Positions 1 through 5,329 of a stretch of 6,511 nt of DNA are shown one piece after another. A program made the position numbers and the translations under genes. Within the stretch, counting starts at the first letter, position 1. Every line of letters begins with the position of its first letter. The notes beneath the pieces are model-generated. The model saw only the letters and a list, made by a program, of their open reading frames with translations, ran no database searches and was not told the origin of the DNA. This stretch comes from Anaerolineaceae bacterium (GTDB lineage: Bacteria; Chloroflexota; Anaerolineae; Anaerolineales; Villigracilaceae): contig BQMV01000062.1 of NCBI GenBank assembly GCA_022181005.1, positions 1 through 6,511 on the forward strand. Reading direction: 5' to 3'.

Positions 1-44
1 CTCATACGTGCGAGGAGTAGTGTCGGGTCCAGAGTTTAGTGTTT
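1..44. other. Non-genomic tail outside the left adapter
   Basis: These 44 bases lie outside the P5 adapter that begins at 45, so they cannot be contiguous with the genome to the right. They carry no recognisable gene. Their most likely origin is bases called after a read ran off the end of the adapter. The equivalent tail at the right end is plain poly-A. This one is of mixed composition, so a low-quality consensus or an index or vector remnant is also possible. It should be trimmed. Confidence 0.75.
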
Positions 45-102
45 AATGAGACGGCGACCACCGAGATCTGCCCTCTTTGCCTACACGACGCTCTTCCGAT
101 CT
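45..102 (+). other. Illumina P5/TruSeq universal adapter (contamination, 4 mismatches)
   Basis: The 58 bases align end to end with the standard P5 universal adapter, from AATGA at 45 to CTCTTCCGATCT ending at 102. I count four mismatches: T to G at adapter position 6, the ACAC after AGATCT read as GCCC (two changes), and the first C of TTTCCCTAC read as G. The mismatches suggest a consensus of poor read tails. Translated on the minus strand in the ftsZ frame this gives the false C-terminus RSEERRVGKE and onward. It marks the left limit of genuine sequence. Confidence 0.97.
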
Positions 103-528
103 CGGGAAGGGGCGCGTCACAACGCCGATGGTGAGCGCGCCGCATTCCTTCGCGATCTGCGCGACAACCGGCGCGGCGCCGGTGCCGGTGCCTCCGCCCA
201 TGCCGGCGGTGACGAAGACCATATCCGCGCCTTGCATAACCTTATACAGTTCATCGGCGGATTCTTCAGCAGCCTTACGCCCAACTTCCGGGTTGCCGCC
301 GGCGCCCAGTCCGCGCGTTAATTTATCGCCAAGCCGCACACGCATCGCAGACTTTGCGTTGATCAGAGCCTGCGCGTCGGTATTGGCGGTAATGAATTCA
401 ACGCCTTGAATGCCTTCGTCAATCATGCGATTGACAGCGTTCGATCCGCCGCCGCCCACGCCGACTACTTTTATTTGGGCGAAGGGTTCATCTGCTTGCT
501 TATTATATTGTTTCTCGGTCGAGTCCAT
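103..528 (-). CDS. ftsZ: Cell division GTPase FtsZ, N-terminal 142 residues (3' truncated by adapter)
   Basis: FtsZ is the tubulin-like GTPase that polymerises at mid-cell into the Z-ring. Visible motifs are the first nucleotide-binding strand and loop VVGVGGGGSNAVNRM (residues 21-35), ANTDAQAL (48-55), GLGAGGNPEVG (73-83) and the tubulin signature GGGTGTG (111-117) that contacts the GTP phosphates. The last genuine residues are TRPFP, ending at P142. The T7 synergy loop needed for GTP hydrolysis, the C-terminal domain, the linker and the conserved FtsA-binding tail are all missing, because the contig runs into adapter at 102 and not because the gene is broken. In-frame starts exist at 543 (TTG), 540 (ATG) and 528 (ATG). 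I chose 528 because GGAGG at 534-538 sits 5 nt upstream of it, while neither earlier start has a comparable ribosome-binding site. The gene lies 129 nt after ftsA in the same direction. Family assignment is secure. Confidence 0.96.
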
Positions 529-533
529 TTGTG

Positions 534-538
534 CCTCC
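534..538 (-). promoter_or_regulatory. ftsZ ribosome-binding site GGAGG
   Basis: On the minus strand GGAGG is followed by CACAA and then ATG (528-526), a canonical 5-nt spacing. The GGAGG overlaps the upstream ATG at 540-538 (ATGGAGG), so it cannot serve that start and instead argues for translation beginning at 528. Confidence 0.75.
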
Positions 539-611
539 ATCAAACATTGGTTGTATAATACTTGCTTTTCATTCCGTAACGATAAATTTTAAGAGTATCT
601 AACCGGGCTGC

Positions 612-631
612 GAGCGGGCGAATTCGCGCTC
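612..631. repeat. 20-nt near-palindrome around GAATTC in the ftsA-ftsZ spacer
   Basis: The plus strand reads GAGCGGGCGAATTCGCGCTC. The arms GAGCGGGCGAA and TTCGCGCTC pair with a 2-nt bulge, and the core GCGAATTCGC is a perfect 10-bp palindrome. It lies 27 to 46 nt past the ftsA stop. No T-tract follows on the minus strand, so it does not look like an intrinsic terminator. It could be a protein-binding site or an RNA hairpin, or chance. Confidence 0.45.
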
Positions 632-657
632 ATTTCACACAAGACGGTTCATTTTCG

Positions 658-1887
658 TTACGGCAAAATCCTTCCGACGATCTTCTTAATCAAATCAAAA
701 TTCATACGCGTTTCTTCCTTTCCACGGCGGCTCCCAACGCCGGAGTCATTTTCATGCGTTGAGACGACCCACTGCAACAAGCCAACGCTGGTCGAATAGG
801 CTGGCGATTTCAACCGGTCCACCAACCCAGAAAGATTCTCCGGTTGCGCCGTGCGAACCGGCATACCTAACGTCTCATGCGCTACGCGCGCAATGCCCGG
901 CAACGCGCTCGCGCCGCCCGTCAGCGTCATGCCGGCTGGCAAAAGACCGTCGTACCCGGAACGTTTAATCTCCTGCAAAATCAAAGCGAAGATTTCCGTT
1001 ACGCGCGCCTCGATGATCTCCGCCAGTTCCCGCCGGTTAATCTGCACAGGCTTATCTTCTCCGAATGGGCGCACAGAAAAATATTCTTCGAGCCCAACTT
1101 CCGCGCGCGCCGCGCGTCCGTGCTGTTTTTTAACTTCTTCGGCTTGCTCAAACGACAAACGCAGCCCATGCGCAATATCTTGTGTAACGTGATTGCCGCC
1201 AACCGCCAGCACCATCGTATGCCATACGTCGCCATTCACATAAATCGCCAAGTCGGTTGTGCCGCCGCCGATGTCGCATACAGCCACGCCCATTTGCCTT
1301 TCTTGCGCGGTTAACACCGCTTCGCCTGAAGCCAGCGGATTTAACACGAACGACGGAATCGTCACGCCTGCCGCGCCCACGCAATGACGGAGATTATCCA
1401 CAGTTGCGGCAGAAGCGGTAATAATGTGCGCTTCCACTTCAAGGCGATAACCGTGCATTCCTTTCGGAGCGCGGATGCCGTCTTGCCCATCCACAGAGAA
1501 GCCGCGTTTAATCACATGGATAATTTCACGGTCATACGGAATAGCAACCGCGCGCGCTTGCTCCATCGCGCGGTCCATATCAAATTGTTCGATCGCGCCG
1601 CCGTTCACAGCCGCGGCGCCGCGGCTGTTCACCGACGACACATGAGCGCCGGCGATGCTGACCAAGGCAGAAGCGATCTCTAAACCCGAAGTCGCTTCCG
1701 CCTTCTTCACCGAACGGGTAATGGCTTGCGTCGCCGCGGCAAGGTCAACGATCACGCCTTTGCGGATGCCATCCGACGGTTCGATGCCCACGCCCATGAT
1801 CCGCATGGATTTATCGTCTTCCACGCGCCCTACAAGCGTGCAGATTTTCGTCGTGCCTACGTCAATGCCTACAATAATCTCTTCCAT
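658..1887 (-). CDS. ftsA: Cell division protein FtsA (actin-like membrane tether for FtsZ)
   Basis: FtsA is an actin-fold ATPase that binds the FtsZ tail and anchors the ring to the inner face of the membrane. At 409 residues it is of normal length and complete. Phosphate loop 1 is IDVGTTKICTLVG (residues 8-20). The FtsA-specific 1C (SHS2) domain covers roughly 84-165 and includes the conserved NSRG stretch at 87-90. Phosphate loop 2 is CDIGGGTTDLAIY (204-216), and the adenosine motif is TLTGGASALPGI (321-332). After a polar linker (about 377-394) the protein ends in NFDLIKKIVGRILP (396-409), which can be drawn as an amphipathic helix with Leu/Ile/Val on one face and Lys/Arg on the other, matching the membrane-targeting sequence of known FtsA proteins. 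The start codon lies 10 nt after the ftsQ stop. The upstream sequence TAAAGAAGAAATT offers only a weak purine-rich ribosome-binding site, which suggests dependence on coupling to ftsQ. A perfect 22-bp palindrome lies within codons 87-94. Confidence 0.97.
   Translation of the reverse strand: MEEIIVGIDVGTTKICTLVGRVEDDKSMRIMGVGIEPSDGIRKGVIVDLAAATQAITRSVKKAEATSGLEIASALVSIAGAHVSSVNSRGAAAVNGGAIEQFDMDRAMEQARAVAIPYDREIIHVIKRGFSVDGQDGIRAPKGMHGYRLEVEAHIITASAATVDNLRHCVGAAGVTIPSFVLNPLASGEAVLTAQERQMGVAVCDIGGGTTDLAIYVNGDVWHTMVLAVGGNHVTQDIAHGLRLSFEQAEEVKKQHGRAARAEVGLEEYFSVRPFGEDKPVQINRRELAEIIEARVTEIFALILQEIKRSGYDGLLPAGMTLTGGASALPGIARVAHETLGMPVRTAQPENLSGLVDRLKSPAYSTSVGLLQWVVSTHENDSGVGSRRGKEETRMNFDLIKKIVGRILP
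1607..1628. repeat. Perfect 22-bp palindrome inside ftsA
   Basis: The half-site ACAGCCGCGGC is followed directly by its exact reverse complement, centred between 1617 and 1618. Each arm contains CCGCGG and the centre is GGCGCC. GTTCAC also occurs as a direct repeat, overlapping the left arm (1603-1608) and the right arm (1626-1631). It encodes FtsA residues 87-94 (NSRGAAAV), in the conserved part of the 1C domain. In mRNA it would fold into a very GC-rich hairpin. Whether it has a role or merely follows from codon choice in an Arg-Gly-Ala-Ala run cannot be told from one sequence. Confidence 0.9.
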
Positions 1888-1897
1888 AATTTCTTCT

Positions 1898-2866
1898 TTA
1901 CTGATCCATCCTGTAATACGGCGCAGTCGGGTACGTTACATTGATCAACGCGGGGCGGATGCCGCGCTGCGTCAGCGATACGACCATTTGCTCATATACG
2001 CGCATCTTCAAATCAATATTATCCGCGGTTGCGCCAAAATAGGCGCGCCAGCCGCGCGGATCGTTCCAGCCAAAACCATACGCTTCGTCATATAAAATCG
2101 CTTCGCCCGGCGGAACGCGCCATGCCAAACCTTGCAACGCGCGAACCATCTCAACTGAGATAAACGGCGTCGGCGTAAGCGGATCAGCCGCGCCCTCCAA
2201 AGCAGGCGGAGCCGAATTCGCCACAACAGAGATCAGCCCTTCCATCTCGCCGCGCGGACGAAATGCCACGCCGTCTTCTGCGATCCATGTATACCCATCC
2301 GCCTGTTCCCAACGGACAACCGGCTTCCGCTCAAACACGCGTATCGAGAGCGTATTAGGGAACGAAACCGTCGCCTGAACAGCCGTCAATTCGGGATAAT
2401 TGAGACGCAGACGCGTTTCCAATTCGGAAGGCATCAGCATAAAGACCGGCTGATCCGTAACCCGTATCGCGGAATTGATCTCGGCGGAAGTTAAGATCTG
2501 ATTGCCGCTCACACGCGCTTCAGACGCGCGGAATTCAGGCAATGTGAACATCAAGTAAAGCGCCATGCCGCATAATACGATAAAAGCAAACGATAACGCT
2601 CGCCAGCCCAAGCGCGGGCGCAAAATCTTCGGCGCTTCCACTGAACGCAAATTCCCGCGCGGCATCGAAAGCGCAATCTGAAAGCGACGTTTATCGCCGG
2701 CTGGTTTCGGCGCAGCAAGTTTCTTACGCGGTTTCGGAGCGCGCGCAACAAGAGGCGGCACAGGTTTCGTAGCCTGCCGCGTAGCGCGTTGAATATCTTG
2801 CGCGCGTTCCTGTTCGCGTCGCAAGCGGACAAGCTCGGCGCGCGTGCGTAGATTCTTATCGCTCAT
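1898..2866 (-). CDS. ftsQ: Cell division protein FtsQ/DivIB (single-pass, POTRA domain)
   Basis: FtsQ is the bitopic divisome protein that links FtsA/FtsZ-side proteins with FtsL/FtsB and the septal wall synthases. The 322-residue product has a long cytoplasmic N-terminus (1-87) that is strongly basic and Pro/Lys/Arg-rich, one membrane segment at about 88-108 (WRALSFAFIVLCGMALYLMF), a POTRA domain at about 113-180 with the recognisable VSGNQILTSAEI and VSFPNTLSIRVFERKPV stretches, and then the FtsQ C-terminal domain ending in YYRMDQ. The extracytoplasmic beta domain begins with WEQADGYTWIAEDGVAF (186-202), a typical family sequence. A Pro/Ala-rich loop follows at about 215-235. The ATG overlaps the ddl stop as ATGA, and GGAG (2873-2876) lies 6 nt upstream of the start. 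The family identity rests on topology and POTRA motifs plus position directly before ftsA. Confidence 0.93.
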   Translation of the reverse strand: MSDKNLRTRAELVRLRREQERAQDIQRATRQATKPVPPLVARAPKPRKKLAAPKPAGDKRRFQIALSMPRGNLRSVEAPKILRPRLGWRALSFAFIVLCGMALYLMFTLPEFRASEARVSGNQILTSAEINSAIRVTDQPVFMLMPSELETRLRLNYPELTAVQATVSFPNTLSIRVFERKPVVRWEQADGYTWIAEDGVAFRPRGEMEGLISVVANSAPPALEGAADPLTPTPFISVEMVRALQGLAWRVPPGEAILYDEAYGFGWNDPRGWRAYFGATADNIDLKMRVYEQMVVSLTQRGIRPALINVTYPTAPYYRMDQ

Positions 2867-3951
2867 ACCTGACTCCGATACATACGCGAGGTGCGATCCC
2901 GTTCGGCTTTGCGATCCAGCGCCAATTCAATCAATCGCTCGATCAGCGCGGCATAGGATAGCCCGCTCGCCTCCCAAAGTTTAGGATACATACTGATCGA
3001 GGTAAAGCCGGGGATCGTATTCAACTCGTTAAGGTAAATTCTGCCGTTGCCATCTTCCACAAAAAAGTCCACGCGCGCCATACCGGCGCAGTCGATCAAT
3101 TTATAAGCGCGCACGGCATATTCGCGAATTCGTTCTGAAACTTCCGTCGGCAAGCGCGCAGGAATATTTAATTTCGATGTGCCGTCAATATACTTCGACT
3201 CATACGAATAGAATTCGCGGCTGGGCAAAACTTCGCCGCACACCGAAACGACGGGATCGTCGTTGCCCAACACGCTAACCTCAATCTCACGCACATTCGC
3301 CACGCCGCGCTCGATCAGCGCCCGACGGTCGAACGAAACGGCTTCCATCAATCCTTCTTGTAAGTCGGACCGGTTGAGACATTTTGTTACGCCGACCGAA
3401 GAGCCGAGATTTGCCGGCTTCGTAAACAGCGGATACGCGCCTACTTCTTCGGCTCTCTCGATCACGGCGCGCGCGTCTTTCGCGATCTCGTTGCGCGACA
3501 CGACAACCGATTCGACCACCGGTATATCATTTGCGCGCATCACCTCTTTGAAGACGCCCTTATCCATACCGACGGCGGAGCCAACCACGCCCGCGCCCAC
3601 ATACGCAACATCTGCCAGCTCAAACAATCCTTGAATTGTCCCATCCTCGCCAAATGTGCCGTGTAAAACGGGGAAGTACACGTCAATGGCGGGATTGAAA
3701 GCGCGCGCCGCTTCAAAAGGATCCGGCGGTAAAACGAAACGCTCAAGACCGTCCAATTTGCTTCGTTCAAATTTACCGATCGCATCCGCGCCAGTCAACC
3801 AACGACCTTCGCGCGTAACGCCGATCTGAACTACTTCATATGCGGCGGAGTTCAGCACAGTTAACACCGAGCGCGCAGACATCAACGAAACGTCATGTTC
3901 GCCGGAACGCCCGCCAAAGATCACCGCCACGCGAAGCTTCTTGTCAGCCAT
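2863..3951 (-). CDS. ddl: D-alanine--D-alanine ligase
   Basis: This ATP-grasp enzyme joins two D-alanines in the cytoplasm to give the dipeptide later added by MurF. The 362-residue length is normal. The N-terminal motif IFGGRSGEHDVS (11-22) carries E18, which corresponds to E. coli DdlB Glu15. HGTFGEDGTIQG (97-108) and the ATP-binding KPANLGSSVGV (178-188) follow, with the Ser pair at 184-185. The omega-loop sequence SKYIDG places Lys253-Tyr254 where E. coli has Lys215-Tyr216. A Tyr here goes with D-Ala-D-Ala formation, while Phe or another substitution marks D-Ala-D-lactate ligases. The catalytic and metal site is visible as GMARVDFF (R293, D295) and LNELNTIPGFTSIS (E309, N311, G315, S320). 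The ATG abuts the murB TGA with no gap (TGAATG), and GGAG lies 9 nt upstream at 3961-3964. A short charged C-terminal tail ends in YRSQV. Residue equivalences are from memory of the family. Confidence 0.97.
   Translation of the reverse strand: MADKKLRVAVIFGGRSGEHDVSLMSARSVLTVLNSAAYEVVQIGVTREGRWLTGADAIGKFERSKLDGLERFVLPPDPFEAARAFNPAIDVYFPVLHGTFGEDGTIQGLFELADVAYVGAGVVGSAVGMDKGVFKEVMRANDIPVVESVVVSRNEIAKDARAVIERAEEVGAYPLFTKPANLGSSVGVTKCLNRSDLQEGLMEAVSFDRRALIERGVANVREIEVSVLGNDDPVVSVCGEVLPSREFYSYESKYIDGTSKLNIPARLPTEVSERIREYAVRAYKLIDCAGMARVDFFVEDGNGRIYLNELNTIPGFTSISMYPKLWEASGLSYAALIERLIELALDRKAERDRTSRMYRSQV
2873..2876 (-). promoter_or_regulatory. ftsQ ribosome-binding site GGAG
   Basis: GGAG lies inside the last codons of ddl, followed by TCAGGT and then the ATG at 2866. 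The 6-nt spacing supports this start and, with the ATGA stop-start overlap, indicates translational coupling of ftsQ to ddl. Confidence 0.65.
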
Positions 3952-4893
3952 TCAATCGCTCTCCGCTTGCCAATCTCCAACAAATTCAATCTCCAACTCC
4001 AAGTCAACGCCTTGTTTTTCTTGTACAGTTTTCCGCGCCAATTCAATTAACGCGCGAATATCCTCCGCGCGGGTTTCGCCATGATTAATGAAGAAATTGC
4101 CATGCAATTGACTAATTTCAGCGTTGCCGATACGCGCGCCCTTTAAACCCGAAACCTCGATCAAACGTCCGGCGTAATCTCCGCTAGGGTTTTTAAACAT
4201 CGAGCCCATGCTCGCGCCAGGCGGCTGCGTCGCTTTACGATGCGCCACAAACTGATGGAGGCGGGCGGTCACATCTTCTTTCGTCGAGTTTTCTAACTTC
4301 AACTCCGCCGATAAGACAACCGCTTTTACCTCGCCGCGCTTCAACACGCTCGAGCGATAGGCATATCCCATTTGCTCCGCCGAGAATTTCTCTCTTCCAC
4401 TTTCAGTCAGCAACTCCGCCGAGATCAAACTCCCGGCGACATCGCCGCCAAACGCGCCAGCGTTGCCGTATACCGCGCCGCCGATCGTGCCAGGCACCGC
4501 CGAGCTCCACTCTAAACCGGAGAGCCCCTTCGACGCGCAACGATTAGCGAGATTACTGAATACGACTCCTGATTCAGCCGCAACGAAGGGTTGGTCGCCT
4601 AAGTGAAACCCAACCTCTTTAGCGCGGTTGAAAAGCACAACGCCGCGCGCGCCTTGATCGCTGACAAGAATATTGGCGCCGCCGCCGAGCGTCACAAACG
4701 GCGTTTTGCTCTCCCACAGATACAGGACGACTCGCTCCAATTCTGCAACCGACCCTGCTGTGATGAAAATATCCGCCGCTCCGCCAATACGCGCAGACGT
4801 ATACGGCGCAAGTAAAACGTTCTCTTTCACCATATCGCCAAACCGTTCATGAAGTTGGGCAGCCAATTCTTTAGACGCGATCATTCGTTTCAT
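3952..4893 (-). CDS. murB: UDP-N-acetylenolpyruvoylglucosamine reductase
   Basis: MurB is the FAD- and NADPH-dependent enzyme that reduces UDP-GlcNAc-enolpyruvate to UDP-MurNAc, the second committed step of peptidoglycan precursor synthesis. The 313-residue protein shows the FAD-binding domain with APYTSARIGGAADIF (29-43) and TLGGGANILVSD (68-79), then SGLEWSSAVPGTIGGAVYGNAGAFG (125-149, quoted here only by its key GTIGGA and NAGAFG elements), YRSS (179-182), the catalytic-serine motif GSMFKNP (230-236, S231) and GLKGARIGNAEISQLHGNFFIN (249-270). The conserved C-terminal Glu is probably E301 in LEIEFVG. The compact length fits type II MurB, which lacks the extra insert of the E. coli enzyme. 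The start is uncertain: ATG at 4893 has AAGAAG touching it, while ATG at 4884 (residue 4) has that same AAGAAG 9 nt upstream. Either way the gene overlaps the end of the upstream small gene, by 23 or 14 nt. Confidence 0.96.
   Translation of the reverse strand: MKRMIASKELAAQLHERFGDMVKENVLLAPYTSARIGGAADIFITAGSVAELERVVLYLWESKTPFVTLGGGANILVSDQGARGVVLFNRAKEVGFHLGDQPFVAAESGVVFSNLANRCASKGLSGLEWSSAVPGTIGGAVYGNAGAFGGDVAGSLISAELLTESGREKFSAEQMGYAYRSSVLKRGEVKAVVLSAELKLENSTKEDVTARLHQFVAHRKATQPPGASMGSMFKNPSGDYAGRLIEVSGLKGARIGNAEISQLHGNFFINHGETRAEDIRALIELARKTVQEKQGVDLELEIEFVGDWQAESD
3961..3964 (-). promoter_or_regulatory. ddl ribosome-binding site GGAG
   Basis: GGAG inside the 3' end of murB is 9 nt upstream of the ddl ATG at 3951. 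It supports the annotated start and a coupled murB-ddl arrangement. Confidence 0.5.
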
Positions 4894-5077
4894 CTTCTTG
4901 TTCGCTCAATTTATCAATCAGTTCCGTTATCGTCTTTTCTTCCGCTCTCTTTTGCTCCTCGTCCGCCTCTTGATTGCGACGACGGCTTTTATTTTCACGG
5001 TCGAAAAAAGATAGGATCATTCTCAGCGGCGGAAGGAAGAAAACCTCAGAATCTGAAGGCTTCTTTTTTTCAGACAT
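4871..5077 (-). CDS. Small charged protein of unknown function (68 aa), between murC and murB
   Basis: I do not recognise this protein. It starts with a Lys-rich segment (residues 4-6), then a hydrophobic patch EVFFLPPLRMILSFF (11-25), then a very polar stretch from about 27 to 65 rich in Glu, Lys, Arg and Gln that looks helical and could form a coiled coil. There is no signal peptide or clear full-length transmembrane helix. The hydrophobic patch is short and interrupted by two prolines, so a peripheral membrane or partner-binding element is a possible but unproven reading. Its ATG overlaps the end of the upstream small gene by 8 nt and its TAA lies inside the start of murB. This tight packing and codon use similar to its neighbours are the reasons to call it real. 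No strong ribosome-binding site is visible (AGAAG-type purines only). A role in wall synthesis or division is inferred from position alone. Confidence 0.7.
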   Translation of the reverse strand: MSEKKKPSDSEVFFLPPLRMILSFFDRENKSRRRNQEADEEQKRAEEKTITELIDKLSEQEDETNDRV

Positions 5078-5321
5078 AAGCTTCTGTCTCTTCTATCGCA
5101 AACGCTTCACGACAAGGCGGCTGAGGCGATTCGATTCGTAAACCTACAAGCGGTTCGCGTTTCGGATCTTTGATTTTCATAAGCAGGGTCAGCGCCAACG
5201 TCTCGTCTGAATCGAGCGACAAACACGATGGGCGCGCGGGAGTCAGCGCCTGAGCGGCAAATAGAGCCGTCTGCAATGGAAACAACGAGGGATACGAAGA
5301 ACGAAGCGCATATTTATTCAT
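5070..5321 (-). CDS. Small protein of unknown function (83 aa), immediately after murC
   Basis: The product is not recognised. The reading frame opens further upstream inside murC, but the ATG at 5321 (MNKYALRSSYPSLFP) is the sensible start: it leaves an 8-nt gap to the murC stop and has AAAGG about 11 nt upstream. The protein is soluble-looking, with no membrane segment or signal peptide. The middle, SLDSDETLALTLLMKIKDP (35-53), reads as an acidic turn then a hydrophobic helix or strand, and REPLVGLRIESPQPPC (55-70) as a strand with a Pro-rich turn. There are two cysteines (33 and 70) but no CxxC pair. The C-terminus is acidic (IEETEAYV). It overlaps the next small gene by 8 nt, so both probably travel together as part of the operon. 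Codon choices resemble the flanking genes. A function cannot be assigned. A link to MurC or MurB is suggested only by location. Confidence 0.7.
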   Translation of the reverse strand: MNKYALRSSYPSLFPLQTALFAAQALTPARPSCLSLDSDETLALTLLMKIKDPKREPLVGLRIESPQPPCREAFAIEETEAYV

Positions 5322-5329
5322 AGAGCAGC

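Larger units (their letters stand above)
529..657 (-). promoter_or_regulatory. ftsA-ftsZ intergenic leader, possible ftsZ promoter
   Basis: This is the only sizeable untranslated gap in the operon. Its ftsZ-proximal half (about 541-600) is clearly more AT-rich than the surrounding genes and contains TATTAT on the minus strand at 560-555, which could be a -10 element about 27 nt upstream of the chosen start codon. I find no convincing -35 hexamer at 16-18 nt spacing, so the promoter is weakly supported. The ftsA-proximal half is GC-richer and holds a 20-nt near-palindrome. Separate transcription of ftsZ is common in other bacteria because it is needed in excess over FtsA, and that is the main reason to suspect a signal here. 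An RNase processing site is an alternative. Confidence 0.3.

Noticed and set aside
46..321. Plus-strand frames starting in or near the left adapter
   Set aside because: Their first residues (for example RRRPPRSALFAYTTLFRS) are translated adapter, and the remainder is antisense to ftsZ.
612..631. Intrinsic terminator between ftsA and ftsZ
   Set aside because: The near-palindrome is not followed by a T-tract on the minus strand, and its stem is interrupted by a bulge. A terminator would also cut off ftsZ unless a strong promoter followed.
877..1314. Open plus-strand frame of 145 codons across ftsA
   Set aside because: It lies wholly antisense to ftsA, whose motifs are intact. The product is rich in Arg, His and Ala, as expected of a shadow frame in GC-rich coding sequence, and matches no family I know.
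1607..1628. Mobile-element end or recombination site at the ftsA palindrome
   Set aside because: The ftsA reading frame and its conserved residues run uninterrupted through it, so nothing has been inserted. No integrase or transposase is nearby.
1655..2095. Open plus-strand frame of 146 codons across the ftsQ-ftsA junction
   Set aside because: It is antisense to two well-supported genes, has no domain or convincing ribosome-binding site, and runs across their junction.
2863..3951. Ddl as a D-Ala-D-lactate (vancomycin-resistance type) ligase
   Set aside because: Tyr254 is retained in the SKY motif at the position that is Phe or otherwise changed in lactate-forming enzymes, and there are no van-type neighbours.
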